From Candidatus Marimicrobium litorale (GTDB lineage Bacteria; Pseudomonadota; Gammaproteobacteria; Pseudomonadales; Halieaceae), in assembly GCF_026262645.1 (NCBI RefSeq), contig NZ_SHNO01000001.1, positions 2,170,001 through 2,234,000 on the forward strand: a stretch of 64,000 nucleotides of DNA. The letters run 5' to 3'. Shown here in pieces: positions 54,259-63,272 of this stretch; the first letter of the stretch is position 1; the number at the start of each line of letters is the position of its first letter. The position numbers and the translations under genes were made by a program. The notes under the pieces were generated by a model. That model was not told the DNA's origin and ran no database searches. It saw only the letters and a list, made by a program, of their open reading frames with translations.

Positions 54259-55818
54259 ATGAATGGCGCCGAGAGCCTCATCAAAACGCTAATCAACAAT
54301 GGGGTGGACGTGTGCTTTACCAACCCGGGTACGTCTGAGATGCATTTCGTCGCTGCGCTGGACGAGGTAGACGGCATGCGCTGTGTCCTCTGTCTCTTCG
54401 AAGGGGTGCTCAGTGGAGCCGCTGATGGCTATGCCCGAATGGCACGTAAACCCGCATCGACCCTGTTACATCTCGGACCCGGCCTCGGCAATGCACTGGC
54501 TAACCTGCACAATGCGCGTAAGGGCCATTCTCCCATTATTAACATTGTCGGCGACCACGCCACTTATCACCTACAGTACGATGCGCCCCTGACCTCGGAT
54601 ATTCAGTCTATTGCGGGCGCTGTTTCACACTGGGTGCATACGTCCCGCTCGGCTGCGGATATTGCCAAGGATGCGCAGGAGGCGGTGCAAAAGGCCGGCA
54701 GAAACCAAGTGGCAACTCTCATCCTGCCAGCCGATGTTTCCTGGAGCGACAATCCGGGCGGGGCGGAATCCGCGTGCGTCCTGCAGTCGCAAGCCCCCGT
54801 TCCCGAGGACCGCCTGGACACCGTCGCATCACTGCTCAACTCGGATAAGCGCTGTGTCATTTTAATGGGCGGTACCGAAATTGATAATCAACGCGGATAC
54901 CTGTTCGGTCAGATCGCAAAGGCCACCGGCGCGCGACTCTGTAGCGATGTCTTCCCTACCCGAATGGCGCGCGGTGCCGGCACCGTGGTAATCGACCGAC
55001 TGCCTTACCTGGCAGAGGCGGCGATCGAGTACCTCAAGGATACGGAGGCACTGATACTGGTCGGCATGGAGACGCCGGTGTCTTTTTTCGCTTACCCGGG
55101 CGTACCGAGCGAAATGGCGCCACCCACTTGCCATACGTTTCAACTGGCAGGCCACAATGAAGATCTCGATACCTTACTGATAGAACTGGTAGAGCGCCTC
55201 GGGGCAGACGCCGTACAACCGGACACACAGACTCTGGACATACCGGTGCTGCCCGAGGGCGCGCTAGATGCAATGAGTGCCGCCCAGGCGCTGGCCCATC
55301 TGCTGCCGGAAAACGCGATTATCGTTGATGAAGCCGCGACCTCCGGCATGCCCCTTTATACGGCGCTCGCCAATGCCAGGCCTCACGACTTGCTCACTCT
55401 CACCGGCGGAAGCATCGGTTTTGGGCTACCCGCCGCCACCGGCGCCGCCATTGCCTGCCCCGAGCGCAAGGTCATTTGCCTCGAAGCGGACGGTAGCGCC
55501 ATGTACACCATCCAATCACTGTGGACCATGGCACGGGAGCAGCTGGACATTGTGGTGGTGATTTACAATAACCGTAAGTACAGCATCCTCGAAATGGAGT
55601 TCGGCCGCACCGGCGCCCGCGGCGGCAGCCCCGGGCCCAAGGCAGCCAGCCTGTTAAGTATTGGCGATCCGGATATAGACTTTGTCGCCATCGCCAATGG
55701 TATGGGCGTCAGCGCAACACGTGCCACTACGGCGGCCGCATTCAATGCGCAGCTGGAAACCGCGATCAACACCCCTGGGCCACATTTGATCGACGCTGTT
55801 GTACCCACTCTGTTTTAG
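54259..55818 (+). CDS. Thiamine-diphosphate-dependent enzyme, acetolactate synthase / benzoylformate decarboxylase-like
   Basis: 519 residues, GGAG eight bases before the ATG. The N-terminal Pyr domain has FTNPGTSEMHFVAALD and the catalytic Glu in CLFEGVLSGAADGYAR near 51. The C-terminal PP domain has EADGSAMYTIQSLWT and a YNN near 435, where the usual GDG is ADG. It resembles proteins labelled acetolactate synthase large subunit, but no small regulatory subunit is adjacent, so a catabolic decarboxylase is as likely. It follows the alkylsulfatase by 45 bases. Confidence 0.9.
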   Translation: MNGAESLIKTLINNGVDVCFTNPGTSEMHFVAALDEVDGMRCVLCLFEGVLSGAADGYARMARKPASTLLHLGPGLGNALANLHNARKGHSPIINIVGDHATYHLQYDAPLTSDIQSIAGAVSHWVHTSRSAADIAKDAQEAVQKAGRNQVATLILPADVSWSDNPGGAESACVLQSQAPVPEDRLDTVASLLNSDKRCVILMGGTEIDNQRGYLFGQIAKATGARLCSDVFPTRMARGAGTVVIDRLPYLAEAAIEYLKDTEALILVGMETPVSFFAYPGVPSEMAPPTCHTFQLAGHNEDLDTLLIELVERLGADAVQPDTQTLDIPVLPEGALDAMSAAQALAHLLPENAIIVDEAATSGMPLYTALANARPHDLLTLTGGSIGFGLPAATGAAIACPERKVICLEADGSAMYTIQSLWTMAREQLDIVVVIYNNRKYSILEMEFGRTGARGGSPGPKAASLLSIGDPDIDFVAIANGMGVSATRATTAAAFNAQLETAINTPGPHLIDAVVPTLF

Positions 55819-55996
55819 ACTCACGCCACACACCCACCGATTAGAGCGCTGGCACGCTGTGAGAGTCACTGTCCTTCATCGGTGAGTCATACACAGACAA
55901 GTAAACTGCGGCCGCTTTGACAAAATCGAGGGAACCGTTTTTCGGTATCACCGGCACCAGGCTACACCATTCAACCAATAAAAAGTGCTACTGGCG

Positions 55997-56698
55997 TTAG
56001 AGGCTATAGGCCCGGGTATCTTGCACAACGTCCATAGTAAAGCTTTGACTCGCTACTCGATCAACAAAACGCTCCTCATCCACGGAGGCTGCGGGGCCAA
56101 TCTCCGCAACAACGTCGCTTGACAGATAATCCTTCAGCCGCAGGAAGCGAAGTTCGGATATAGAATGGGCGATCACCGGTTTGAGGCCCAACGCCTCGGC
56201 CAGTCGAACACCGGCTGGCGCGTCGATATAGTTCTGATAGTAGTCCGCCAGAGGAGTTGCCACACCAAACCGCGAGTGGCTGTGGACATAATAATCGAGA
56301 TAATCCGCCTGGCTAAAATCCTGGCGCCGTACCATAAGGTAGTGATACCGCACCGGCTTCTGCCCGGACTCCTGGAAGCAGCGGTGATACCCGCACGCAA
56401 CACGGGAGCGCTCACGATCCACCAGTGTCATCAGCGGAGACAACAGGGGCGACAGTTCACGCTGACAAGCCCGCAGGGAGACGCCCGCAGGCGCAACGAT
56501 TTCCAGCACCACGTCCAGCCCTGTGAGAAACGAAGAGTCGGCTGGCGCTGCCAGCGGGTCTTTATCACGGGGAATCATCACCGCGGCATGCAGCGAATAA
56601 TTCTCGAAAATAGCGGATGACGTCAGGCTCACTGCGGCATCCAGCAACTGCGGCGCGTGCCCTTTGAGGGCGTGAAGATAAAAGAGTTGTTTGGCCAC
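55997..56698 (-). CDS. EthD-domain-containing protein
   Basis: 233 residues from a GTG without a clear ribosome-binding site. The C-terminal half has the EthD pattern RYHYLMVRRQDFSQADYLDYYVHSHSRFG near 120-148 and YYQNYIDAPAG. The N-terminal half (KQLFYLHALKGHAPQLLD) may be a second, diverged copy, giving a pseudo-dimeric ferredoxin-like barrel. EthD-family proteins occur in pathways for ethers, aromatics and steroids; the exact step is not known here. Confidence 0.8.
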   Translation of the reverse strand: MAKQLFYLHALKGHAPQLLDAAVSLTSSAIFENYSLHAAVMIPRDKDPLAAPADSSFLTGLDVVLEIVAPAGVSLRACQRELSPLLSPLMTLVDRERSRVACGYHRCFQESGQKPVRYHYLMVRRQDFSQADYLDYYVHSHSRFGVATPLADYYQNYIDAPAGVRLAEALGLKPVIAHSISELRFLRLKDYLSSDVVAEIGPAASVDEERFVDRVASQSFTMDVVQDTRAYSL

Positions 56699-56737
56699 GA
56701 ATTAAGCGCTAACCCAGTGAACAGCAGGCGGCATTCA

Positions 56738-57304
56738 CTAGCGACCAAAAGTCGCTGTGAGTTCTGCTTTCGCCAATACATTGGCGTTCAGCATAAAACC
56801 AATCATCGCAGCGCTCGCCTCCCGCGGCACTTCGATCGCCACAGTACTCAGTGCAAACACAGTAAACACATAGCGGTGATCACCATGGCCTTCGGGCGGA
56901 CATGCGCCGCCAAAAGCAAAGAGACCGAAGTCAGACCGCCCCTGTACCGCACCCTCGGGCAACAACTCTCCGCTTTGCGAGCCCGCATCCAGTACCAGCT
57001 CGGTGGCGTCAGCGGGAATGTTGTAGACCAACCAGTGCCACCAACCAGAGCCTGTGGGCGCGTCCGGGTCGTAAACCGTAACTGCGAAACTTTTCGTGCC
57101 CTGGGGGGCACCGGACCAACGCAGGTCCGGGGAGATATTGCCCCCGGTACATCCGAAGCCATCATAAACGTGCACCTCTGTCAGGGGCGCACCCTCTTCC
57201 AATGCCGTGCTGTGCACAACAAACTCCTGTGCCTGTGCCTGTAGCGGTGTTTGGCTGCAAGCCAGTATAAAAATCATCAGCAGTATATTTCTGGAAAAAT
57301 TCAC
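56738..57304 (-). CDS. YbhB/YbcL family phosphatidylethanolamine-binding-like protein, exported
   Basis: 188 residues from a GTG with GGAG six bases upstream. The signal peptide spans about 1-25 (LLMIFILACSQTPLQAQA; the Cys may be a lipobox, but the context is imperfect). PEBP signatures: GGNISPDLRWSGAP near 54, YDPDAPTGSGWWHWLVYNIP near 79-98, GRSDFGLFAFGGACPPEGHGDHRYVFTVFAL near 122-152. Function in bacteria is poorly defined. Confidence 0.92.
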   Translation of the reverse strand: MNFSRNILLMIFILACSQTPLQAQAQEFVVHSTALEEGAPLTEVHVYDGFGCTGGNISPDLRWSGAPQGTKSFAVTVYDPDAPTGSGWWHWLVYNIPADATELVLDAGSQSGELLPEGAVQGRSDFGLFAFGGACPPEGHGDHRYVFTVFALSTVAIEVPREASAAMIGFMLNANVLAKAELTATFGR

Positions 57305-57515
57305 CGTGTTCTCCGTTATAGATTTATCATCCCGTTAATACAGCGGGCATCATGATCCTCGCGCTTGACGCAAATATCAGTCATTGCCATCGCTCGAGCC
57401 TCACACTATACGCCGTCAAAAACCCAGCGCCAGACAATCCGCCCGCCACGCAGTTACGACTTGCATTGGTAATACTCTTTTATTTGACGCCGTGCCCGAT
57501 CGAATACTGGCTGCG

Positions 57516-57974
57516 TCAAGATGCCTCTCTTAGGCGATACAGTGCAGCGTGTTCATAGATAAATACCAATTCTTCCCGCTGATTAGTCACCTCGTTACGC
57601 ATCACCAGTATACCCGCACCGGGACGGCTGTTTGATTGTCGTTTTTCGATAACAACACTGACGCACTTCAGTTCATCCCCCGGCCTCACGGGTGCTTTCA
57701 GTTTAATATTGTTGAAACCCAATGCGCTGATTGCCGCGCTGCGGCCAGCACTGTCTAAATCTTTGTGGCAAAAAAGGCTGACTGACACGGCAAACAAGTG
57801 AGTTGATGATGCGACGAGCCCGCCAAATACAGATGCTTTCGCCGCCTCCGGGTCGACATGGAAGGGCTGATAATCCCAGCGGTTTCCAAACTCCATGATC
57901 TCTTCTTCGGTAATCAGATGACGCCTGGGCGACTCACGCTTCTCGCCGACGGCAAAATCTTCAAAATATTTCAT
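57516..57974 (-). CDS. MaoC-like (R)-hydratase / dehydratase
   Basis: 152 residues from the ATG at 57974 with AAGGG upstream. Hot-dog fold: MKYFEDFAVGEKRESPRRHLITEEEIMEFG, then WDYQPFHVDPEAAKASVFGGLVASS, where the Asp-His pair of the MaoC active site lies (about 35-40), and NIKLKAPVRPGDELKC. It probably hydrates an enoyl-CoA. The frame upstream of 57974 overlaps the SnoaL gene and is not counted. It lies 22 bases after that gene. Confidence 0.9.
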   Translation of the reverse strand: MKYFEDFAVGEKRESPRRHLITEEEIMEFGNRWDYQPFHVDPEAAKASVFGGLVASSTHLFAVSVSLFCHKDLDSAGRSAAISALGFNNIKLKAPVRPGDELKCVSVVIEKRQSNSRPGAGILVMRNEVTNQREELVFIYEHAALYRLREAS

Positions 57975-57996
57975 GTGATACCCTTGTCGCCGAAGG

Positions 57997-58539
57997 CTAT
58001 TTCTCTGGCCTTGACAGGGAACGCAGAATATCCTGCGCTGCGCGCTCACCCACGAGGCGTGAGGTACGTGTGGCAATCAACCATTGCCCTTTCACCCGAT
58101 TAAACGTCCAGTCATTAATGGAGAGCCGCATCAACCGCGGCTGCTCACCCTCGCGCAGGTACAGTCGCGAATAGCCTATCGCCCGTGCGCTGTCGTCTTT
58201 CACTTCGATATTACTGGGACCTACGGTATGCGCGGTATTGGGCAACATGCTTTGATGCAGGTCTGAACGTAGCATCTCGCCAATCGCTTCACGCCCCTGC
58301 AGCACCAGGTCTCCCTGGTCCCCGTCACGACCCGCACGTGGCGAGGAAACCCGATATTCAGCATCTTCCGTGTGGCACGCCATGGCGAGAGCATCATTGC
58401 CACAATCCGCTGCCAACCCGTAGCGCGTCATCAGGTTCTTGATGGCCAATTGATCCTCAGCGAGCTGCAGCCGTCTTTCCTGGCGATCCAGCCGACTGCG
58501 CAATTCCATCAGCGCTCGTTCAGTTTCTGTGCTCTGCAC
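57997..58539 (-). CDS. SnoaL-like (NTF2-fold) protein
   Basis: 180 residues from a GTG with GGGAG upstream. An N-terminal helix of about 30 residues (LRSRLDRQERRLQLAEDQ) looks like a coiled-coil. The SnoaL_4 fold starts at LAIKNLMTRYGLAADCGND and includes FNRVKGQWLIATRTSRL. These folds act as small hydratases, isomerases or beta subunits of ring-hydroxylating dioxygenases. No alpha subunit is near. It overlaps the VanZ-like gene by 20 bases. Confidence 0.83.
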   Translation of the reverse strand: MQSTETERALMELRSRLDRQERRLQLAEDQLAIKNLMTRYGLAADCGNDALAMACHTEDAEYRVSSPRAGRDGDQGDLVLQGREAIGEMLRSDLHQSMLPNTAHTVGPSNIEVKDDSARAIGYSRLYLREGEQPRLMRLSINDWTFNRVKGQWLIATRTSRLVGERAAQDILRSLSRPEK

Positions 58540-58876
58540 GAATTACTCCCGCTCGACGAATAGCGACCCGACGCCACAGCCACGACCCTGCGATAACTAC
58601 GCCAAGCGTGTTTGCCAGAAAATCATATCCTGACATCACCCTACCGGGCAGGAAGGACTGGGTTATTTCAATAATACCGCCGTACAACACAATACACAGA
58701 CATGCGACAATAAAACGTCGACCATAGCCCGTGATTCCCCATACCAATACTGTAAAAATCCCGTAGGTCCCAAAGTGCGCCAACTTGTCCCAAGGATCGA
58801 TAGAGGAGCCCGTTCCGGGGCTCAATGAGACCACTGCGACAAAAAGTGTGTATAAAAAAACAACGACCGTATTCAC
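58520..58876 (-). CDS. VanZ-like membrane protein
   Basis: 118 residues from the GTG at 58876, which overlaps the stop of the upstream SDR (GTGA). Four hydrophobic segments, with SIDPWDKLAHFGTYGIFTVLV and YGGIIEITQSFLPGR--DFLANTLG, the usual VanZ-like pattern (DKxxHF, E.xQ, D..aN..G). The role of most VanZ-like proteins is unknown; teicoplanin resistance applies to one member only. Confidence 0.88.
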   Translation of the reverse strand: MNTVVVFLYTLFVAVVSLSPGTGSSIDPWDKLAHFGTYGIFTVLVWGITGYGRRFIVACLCIVLYGGIIEITQSFLPGRVMSGYDFLANTLGVVIAGSWLWRRVAIRRAGVIRAEHRN

Positions 58877-59742
58877 GAGCAATCACCGAATGGCTCGCCA
58901 TCATCAGAGGAATGGTCGTGCATATAAGACTCAAAAGTGCTCTCGTGCTCCGGGTGCCATCGTGACAATGCCGGGCGGTTGTTTATCAGGTCGCCCATGG
59001 CCCATGCCATACGCCTGTTATCCGTTGATCGCGACGTATCATTATCGGGGCAGATAATGTAAAAATCGCCGCTGGATACATGGTCGACCATAAAATCGGC
59101 AACCTGCTCTGTCGTCCATGCCCCCGGTGGCTTATCCGGCAAAAATGGGCGGATCATACCCGAGTAAGTGAATCCCGGTACAAGCAGGTGGGCACTTAAC
59201 CTGCATTTCTCTGTATTGCGGAATTCGTACTGCAGCATTTCAGTAACCGCTTTTACTCCCGCCTTGCTCACGTTATATGCGGGGTTGCCCGGCGGCAGAG
59301 TGATACCCTGTTTCGAGCCAGTATTGATAACGACCCCGTCATCATCCTGCTCAAGCATGGCAGGTACAAAGGCATGTATGCCATTGATGACACCCACCAA
59401 ATTGACGTTTAGTGTTTGCAGCCACCCTTCGTGCCCTGTCCAGGCACCGTTCCCCCTGACCCCCGTTCCCGCATTGTTCATCAATACATTGACCCTGCCA
59501 AACCTCGCATAGACCGTATCGCGAAGACGCTCAATGTCGGTCATTTGCGATACGTCCGCCGACACTGTCATTACATCAGGCAACTGCTCCGACACCTGCT
59601 GGAGCTTCTCCTCGTTGTTGTCTGAGATACACACTTGCAACCCCAAACCGAGCAGCTTTTGCGCACAGGCAAGTCCGATACCGTCTGCACCACCTGTAAT
59701 CACGGCCACTTTTCCGGAAGAAAATACACTCGACAGACTCAT
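58873..59742 (-). CDS. SDR-family oxidoreductase
   Basis: 289 residues, somewhat longer than the usual 250. Cofactor motif TGGADGIG near 16-23, NNAG near 88, Ser in INTGSKQG near 140 and the active-site YNVSK near 155. The Asp in CISDNNEEKL favours NAD over NADP. The C-terminal extension of about 40 residues (DNDTSRSTDNRRMAWAMG) is shared by SDRs of hydrophobic-substrate pathways. It opens an overlapping chain with the VanZ-like and SnoaL-like genes. Confidence 0.92.
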   Translation of the reverse strand: MSLSSVFSSGKVAVITGGADGIGLACAQKLLGLGLQVCISDNNEEKLQQVSEQLPDVMTVSADVSQMTDIERLRDTVYARFGRVNVLMNNAGTGVRGNGAWTGHEGWLQTLNVNLVGVINGIHAFVPAMLEQDDDGVVINTGSKQGITLPPGNPAYNVSKAGVKAVTEMLQYEFRNTEKCRLSAHLLVPGFTYSGMIRPFLPDKPPGAWTTEQVADFMVDHVSSGDFYIICPDNDTSRSTDNRRMAWAMGDLINNRPALSRWHPEHESTFESYMHDHSSDDGEPFGDCS

Positions 59743-59797
59743 AAATCAGCCTTTATCCTCTATCTCATGCCCAATCCCGGTTCGACGGGGAAAACGG

Positions 59798-60043
59798 CTA
59801 GACTACCAATTTAAGTGCAATATACGGCACGAGATTAAACACCAGAACCAACAATTTATAGTTCCCGAGGTACTGAAAATAGTATGCGTTAAGTTCGCTT
59901 TCATCCACCTGCATCAAGGTGCTGTGCACGCGCTTTGTGAACCCTCTGAATACCGTTACCCACAATGAGGAAAATAGTAGTAGCCCTATATTGATTAGAG
60001 CGCACCATCCAAAAATGGCTGTAAGAATCTCCAGATCGATCAT
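59798..60043 (-). CDS. Small membrane protein, DUF6868-like
   Basis: 81 residues, with GGAGG 8 bases before the ATG. Two hydrophobic helices (about 6-30 and 58-79) flank a polar loop with HSTLMQVDESELNAYYFQYLGNYK. It fits the small DUF6868 family of marine gammaproteobacteria. Function unknown. Confidence 0.8.
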   Translation of the reverse strand: MIDLEILTAIFGWCALINIGLLLFSSLWVTVFRGFTKRVHSTLMQVDESELNAYYFQYLGNYKLLVLVFNLVPYIALKLVV

Positions 60044-60085
60044 AGCCCTGCCCTCCGCCGGACGCTCTCTGAACGCCTGTTCTGA

Positions 60086-60601
60086 TTATGCACCGGATAC
60101 GAATTTTTTCCATACTCCGAAAGGCTCCCAAATATGCCGCAGGTCACTGCGAGCCTCCTGTCTATCCATACCCTCTACGTCACACCGATAGCGATACACA
60201 AACGCAGAGACACGCATATTCGCTGCGCAGTGAACCCACAACCGGACTCCAGAGCAAGCCGACATGGCAGAAACGAACTGCTGAAAGTCCTTTTCAGTGG
60301 GACGGCTGAAATCCACTGGTATGTGAATGTAGTCAAGTCCGAGCGCTGTCACGAGCGATGCTTCATCGCCCAGTGCGTTTTCTGCGTCATGCGGCGCCAG
60401 ATTAATTACTGCCTTATAGCCTGCATCGCGTATTGCGTGGAACTGTACCTCGGTAGGCTGACCCGAAGTACAGATCCTTTCGCTAATGCGGTGGGCATTG
60501 TAAATACCGGCCAACGTATCCCCACTCACCTTCAGCCGTGTATATTTTTCCAGCAGGGTGATCAGATAACCGTATACTGTTTTTAGTGTGTTAAATGACA
60601 A
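60086..60601 (-). CDS. Protein tyrosine phosphatase-like protein (DUF442/BLH type)
   Basis: 171 residues from a TTG with GAGG seven bases upstream; no better start seen. The P-loop VHCAANMRVSAF near 122-133 has the catalytic Cys and Arg of the CX5R signature, here HCAANMRVS. Earlier, ISERICTSGQPTEVQFHAIRDAGYKAVINL matches the phosphatase-like domain of beta-lactamase-hydrolase-like (BLH) proteins. It may act on small thiols or phosphate esters rather than proteins. Confidence 0.82.
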   Translation of the reverse strand: MSFNTLKTVYGYLITLLEKYTRLKVSGDTLAGIYNAHRISERICTSGQPTEVQFHAIRDAGYKAVINLAPHDAENALGDEASLVTALGLDYIHIPVDFSRPTEKDFQQFVSAMSACSGVRLWVHCAANMRVSAFVYRYRCDVEGMDRQEARSDLRHIWEPFGVWKKFVSGA

Positions 60602-60702
60602 AAGATGACCTCACTCCAAACGTTAACTCGCCTGCATCAGATCGCATAAATACTCGCTGGAAGGCAGGCGTTGTCGACATGTCCAATCAGGCCAAGATGG
60701 CA

Positions 60703-61143
60703 CTAGAGAAAACTTTGCGCCTCTCCGTTCTGCAGGAGACGCAATCGCGTCAAGCGTATTTTCGCGATACGCCATGCGTTATTTTCCTTGCGGTATAACT
60801 CGTGGTAATGACCCCATCCCTGCAATTGCAATCCCGGTAGAATGACGATGTCGTCCATCGCCCAGATACCCCTCGCGCTCTTTTCATCCAGTATTATAAT
60901 TTCAGGCATGTGCCCGTGGTGTATCGTCGTTGCGTCAGCGAGTATGACAGATATTTGTTCCATATAATTATCACGCCCATAGGCCAGCATACCCGGGCCC
61001 TCACGAAAATCTGCCTCCAAATCTTCTGTAAAACATGCGGCCAGTCCATCCCAGTCCTTCATATCCATGCTGCGAAAGTAGCGCGCTTTCAGCTGACGAA
61101 TCGCCTCGACATCAAAGAGTGTATTGTTCGTTACCGGACTCAT
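60703..61143 (-). CDS. SnoaL-like (NTF2-fold) protein
   Basis: 146 residues, AGGAG before the ATG. Single NTF2-like domain: DVEAIRQLKARYFRSMDMKDWDGLAACFTED at the N-terminus and GWGHYHELYRKENNAWRIAKIRLTRLR toward the end, the SnoaL_4 pattern. It is not a close duplicate of the SnoaL-like protein at 57997. It lies 24 bases after the membrane-protein gene on the same strand. Confidence 0.85.
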   Translation of the reverse strand: MSPVTNNTLFDVEAIRQLKARYFRSMDMKDWDGLAACFTEDLEADFREGPGMLAYGRDNYMEQISVILADATTIHHGHMPEIIILDEKSARGIWAMDDIVILPGLQLQGWGHYHELYRKENNAWRIAKIRLTRLRLLQNGEAQSFL

Positions 61144-61167
61144 CTAACTCTCCTACCCTGGCCCGGT

Positions 61168-61611
61168 TTAAAAAAGAGCCGCTAGCACGCCGTAAAACAA
61201 TATGAGAAACCCCCCAACCTCCGCAGCGATCAACATCCACATATGCACTGACACATGGTGCGCGGACAGATTGGTCTGCCCCAGCCGGAAAGGTGCTTTG
61301 AGCTGATTCTCTGTGTCCTGCAACAGCCCATGCACCATATAACTCAGTATGGCGACAGCAAAATAAAATACGACGGCGGCTGTCGCTAAAATTTCCCAGA
61401 CGGCAGGAAGCTGACTGATCTCTACGAACTTTGCCAGAAGCATCGCCGCAAACGCATAAAGCAGAGAGGCACGATGACAAATATCCACGTAGGGGTGCGC
61501 CTCTCCATTCGCCGCAGCCATGATCTGCCGATACTTCCAGATACCGGTCAACAACGCTGTCAGAAAAAAAACACCGGCTGAAACTATAGCCAGCTTTTCT
61601 GCTGTTTCCAT
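61168..61611 (-). CDS. Conserved-looking four-helix membrane protein, function unknown
   Basis: 147 residues with four hydrophobic helices (about 6-26, 47-67, 72-92 and 122-144). A conserved-looking polar stretch reads HPYVDICHRASLLY before helix 2, and FRLGQTNLSAHHVSVHMW before helix 4. The several His could bind metal or heme, but I see no recognised motif. It precedes the SnoaL-like gene in the same direction. Confidence 0.75.
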   Translation of the reverse strand: METAEKLAIVSAGVFFLTALLTGIWKYRQIMAAANGEAHPYVDICHRASLLYAFAAMLLAKFVEISQLPAVWEILATAAVVFYFAVAILSYMVHGLLQDTENQLKAPFRLGQTNLSAHHVSVHMWMLIAAEVGGFLILFYGVLAALF

Positions 61612-61692
61612 GGTGTAAACTCCGAAAAACGATTGTCCTGATTATTCTTCAGGCGTGTAAATAGCCATCCCGCCAGTTAATGCCGAACACCG

Positions 61693-61956
61693 TTACGCTG
61701 AAGCCAACGTCACTGATTCCTCAATATACTGGTGAGTAAACCACTTCTTTGTCGTGACACGGCAGATAATCAGTATCTCCTCGTGCTCTGCACCTTTCCA
61801 TTGGTATGACAACTCGATCTCGTAGGTGGCACCCGTAGCGGAGGTGACTGTCTTGAGCATCGCAGTGTCAAGATGTTCCGATGCGAGGGCATACCCCCCG
61901 CTTTTGATGGACTTCAATTCACCGTCGGCTAATTGGTGCGCTTCGGATCGATCCAT
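61693..61956 (-). CDS. Small soluble protein, function unknown
   Basis: 87 residues, with GAGG eight bases before the ATG. A mixed alpha/beta sequence (AMLKTVTSATGATYEIELSY, then EILIICRVTTKKWF) with no signal or membrane segment. I do not recognise a family. The good ribosome-binding site and coding-like sequence support a real gene. Confidence 0.65.
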   Translation of the reverse strand: MDRSEAHQLADGELKSIKSGGYALASEHLDTAMLKTVTSATGATYEIELSYQWKGAEHEEILIICRVTTKKWFTHQYIEESVTLASA

Positions 61957-62131
61957 AATCCAGACCTCATTTCAAATGCCCCAGCGAGAATGGGTTGATC
62001 CGAATAATATCGCACTTTTTGTCAACGTAAATCGATTCTGTGTGTTAAACAGGTTTGCGGAGCAAGTCACCACTAGCCCTCAATCCGGTTGTGAAGCGGC
62101 CTTAAAAAAGGCCATCAATCGATTGCTATAT

Positions 62132-62404
62132 TTATGCATGGTAGAGGGTGAATATACCGATCCCGATGAATCCGACGCCCGCCACATAGTGCAAGTATCT
62201 TTCGCTAATGTATTCTGAAACCAGGGATCCCGCCAGCACCCCGAAAGCGGCCGCCACCACCAAGGCGGCTGATGCAGCCAAAAATACAGTGTACTTACTG
62301 ACTTCCTTGTCCGAAGCAAACAGCATGGTGGCAAGTTGCGTTTTATCACCCAGTTCCGCGATAAACACCGACCCAAAAATCGTAAGAAATACTCTCCAGT
62401 CCAT
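62132..62404 (-). CDS. TMEM165/GDT1 family cation transporter, single-repeat form
   Basis: 90 residues from the ATG at 62404. Three hydrophobic helices and one copy of the family motif ELGDKTQLATMLFAS near 14-28. Usual GDT1/MneA proteins have about 190-220 residues with two such repeats in inverted orientation. A 90-residue form must work as a dimer or with a second half; no second half is adjacent. Manganese or calcium export is known for the family. Confidence 0.87.
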   Translation of the reverse strand: MDWRVFLTIFGSVFIAELGDKTQLATMLFASDKEVSKYTVFLAASAALVVAAAFGVLAGSLVSEYISERYLHYVAGVGFIGIGIFTLYHA

Positions 62405-62504
62405 TCCCTCTTGCCTCTCATTTATCAAACGTTAGGCGACCACCGATGATATCCATGAGGCATTCGACGCGTCACCCTGAATGAAGTCATGTTTCCAAAA
62501 TACG

Positions 62505-62963
62505 CTAAAGCTGTCGCTTCCCGATGGGTACGACATTATCAGACCCAACTTTGGCCTTAATGACCACCGGGTGGCACCAGTTTTGACGCCATTCATTTTC
62601 GTTCTGCATCGCTGTCTGGGCATCACAGTTTGCGTTCACGGGCGTACCAAAACCAGATCGATTACTCAGGCAGTTGGCATTCAATGAACCATAAATTTCA
62701 CCGTCTATTACTGATGTTACAAAAACGAGTTCGCCGCAATTCTCACATTTGTGAAAAATCGCGCCCCCCATTACCTTTCGATGAATGCTGTGCAGGGCTT
62801 CGCGGTGAATGCTGACATCAAAGCGGGTACGGGCTTTAGATACATATGAAAATCGATTAAGTAAACAGTAACTGCACTGGCATTTACGCGGAATCAGACT
62901 GCGATCGACGGTATGCCACACCACTTGTATGTTGTTGCACGTACAGCTACCTCTAATACTCAT
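62505..62963 (-). CDS. GFA-like (CENP-V/glutathione-dependent formaldehyde-activating) zinc protein
   Basis: 152 residues, GAGGG before the ATG. Zinc-ligand pattern of the GFA fold: CTC at 7-9, CQCSYC near 28-33 and CENC near 73-76. The C-terminal third (from about 105) is polar and less typical. The codon use is visibly AT-richer than the housekeeping block. Function of this branch is unknown; formaldehyde handling should not be assumed. Confidence 0.75.
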   Translation of the reverse strand: MSIRGSCTCNNIQVVWHTVDRSLIPRKCQCSYCLLNRFSYVSKARTRFDVSIHREALHSIHRKVMGGAIFHKCENCGELVFVTSVIDGEIYGSLNANCLSNRSGFGTPVNANCDAQTAMQNENEWRQNWCHPVVIKAKVGSDNVVPIGKRQL

Positions 62964-63272
62964 GACAGGCCCTCATCATTCCTAACGCGCGCCGTACGCT
63001 TACAAAAGACTCGTATTAGCTTGACAGATTCGGCAACGCCATACCAACTCACCATCAACTGTACGTAGATCCGCCATGGTACATCAGTTTAAAAATGACG
63101 GCATACCGACAGCATCAGCATCCCGCGCGTTGAGCAGGCACCCGACCATTGCTGCCGCATTATCTGTGCTCCATTGACATCCGTAACAATAGGAGCCGCA
63201 GGATATTGTAGCCAGAGGGCCGCAGTGATCACCACAGAACGTGGGGTAGCGCGAGTCACGATTGCAGCTGAT
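62964..63272. other. Intergenic region, no convincing gene
   Basis: About 310 bases between two minus-strand genes. A 25-codon frame at 63000-63077 on the minus strand (MADLRTVDGELVWRCRICQ then ANTSLL) has a CxxC, but is too short to call. Nothing else stands out on either strand. Confidence 0.4.

Noticed and set aside
63000-63077. 25-residue minus-strand peptide with a CxxC motif
   Set aside because: Too short to separate from chance; kept only as a remark in the intergenic entry.
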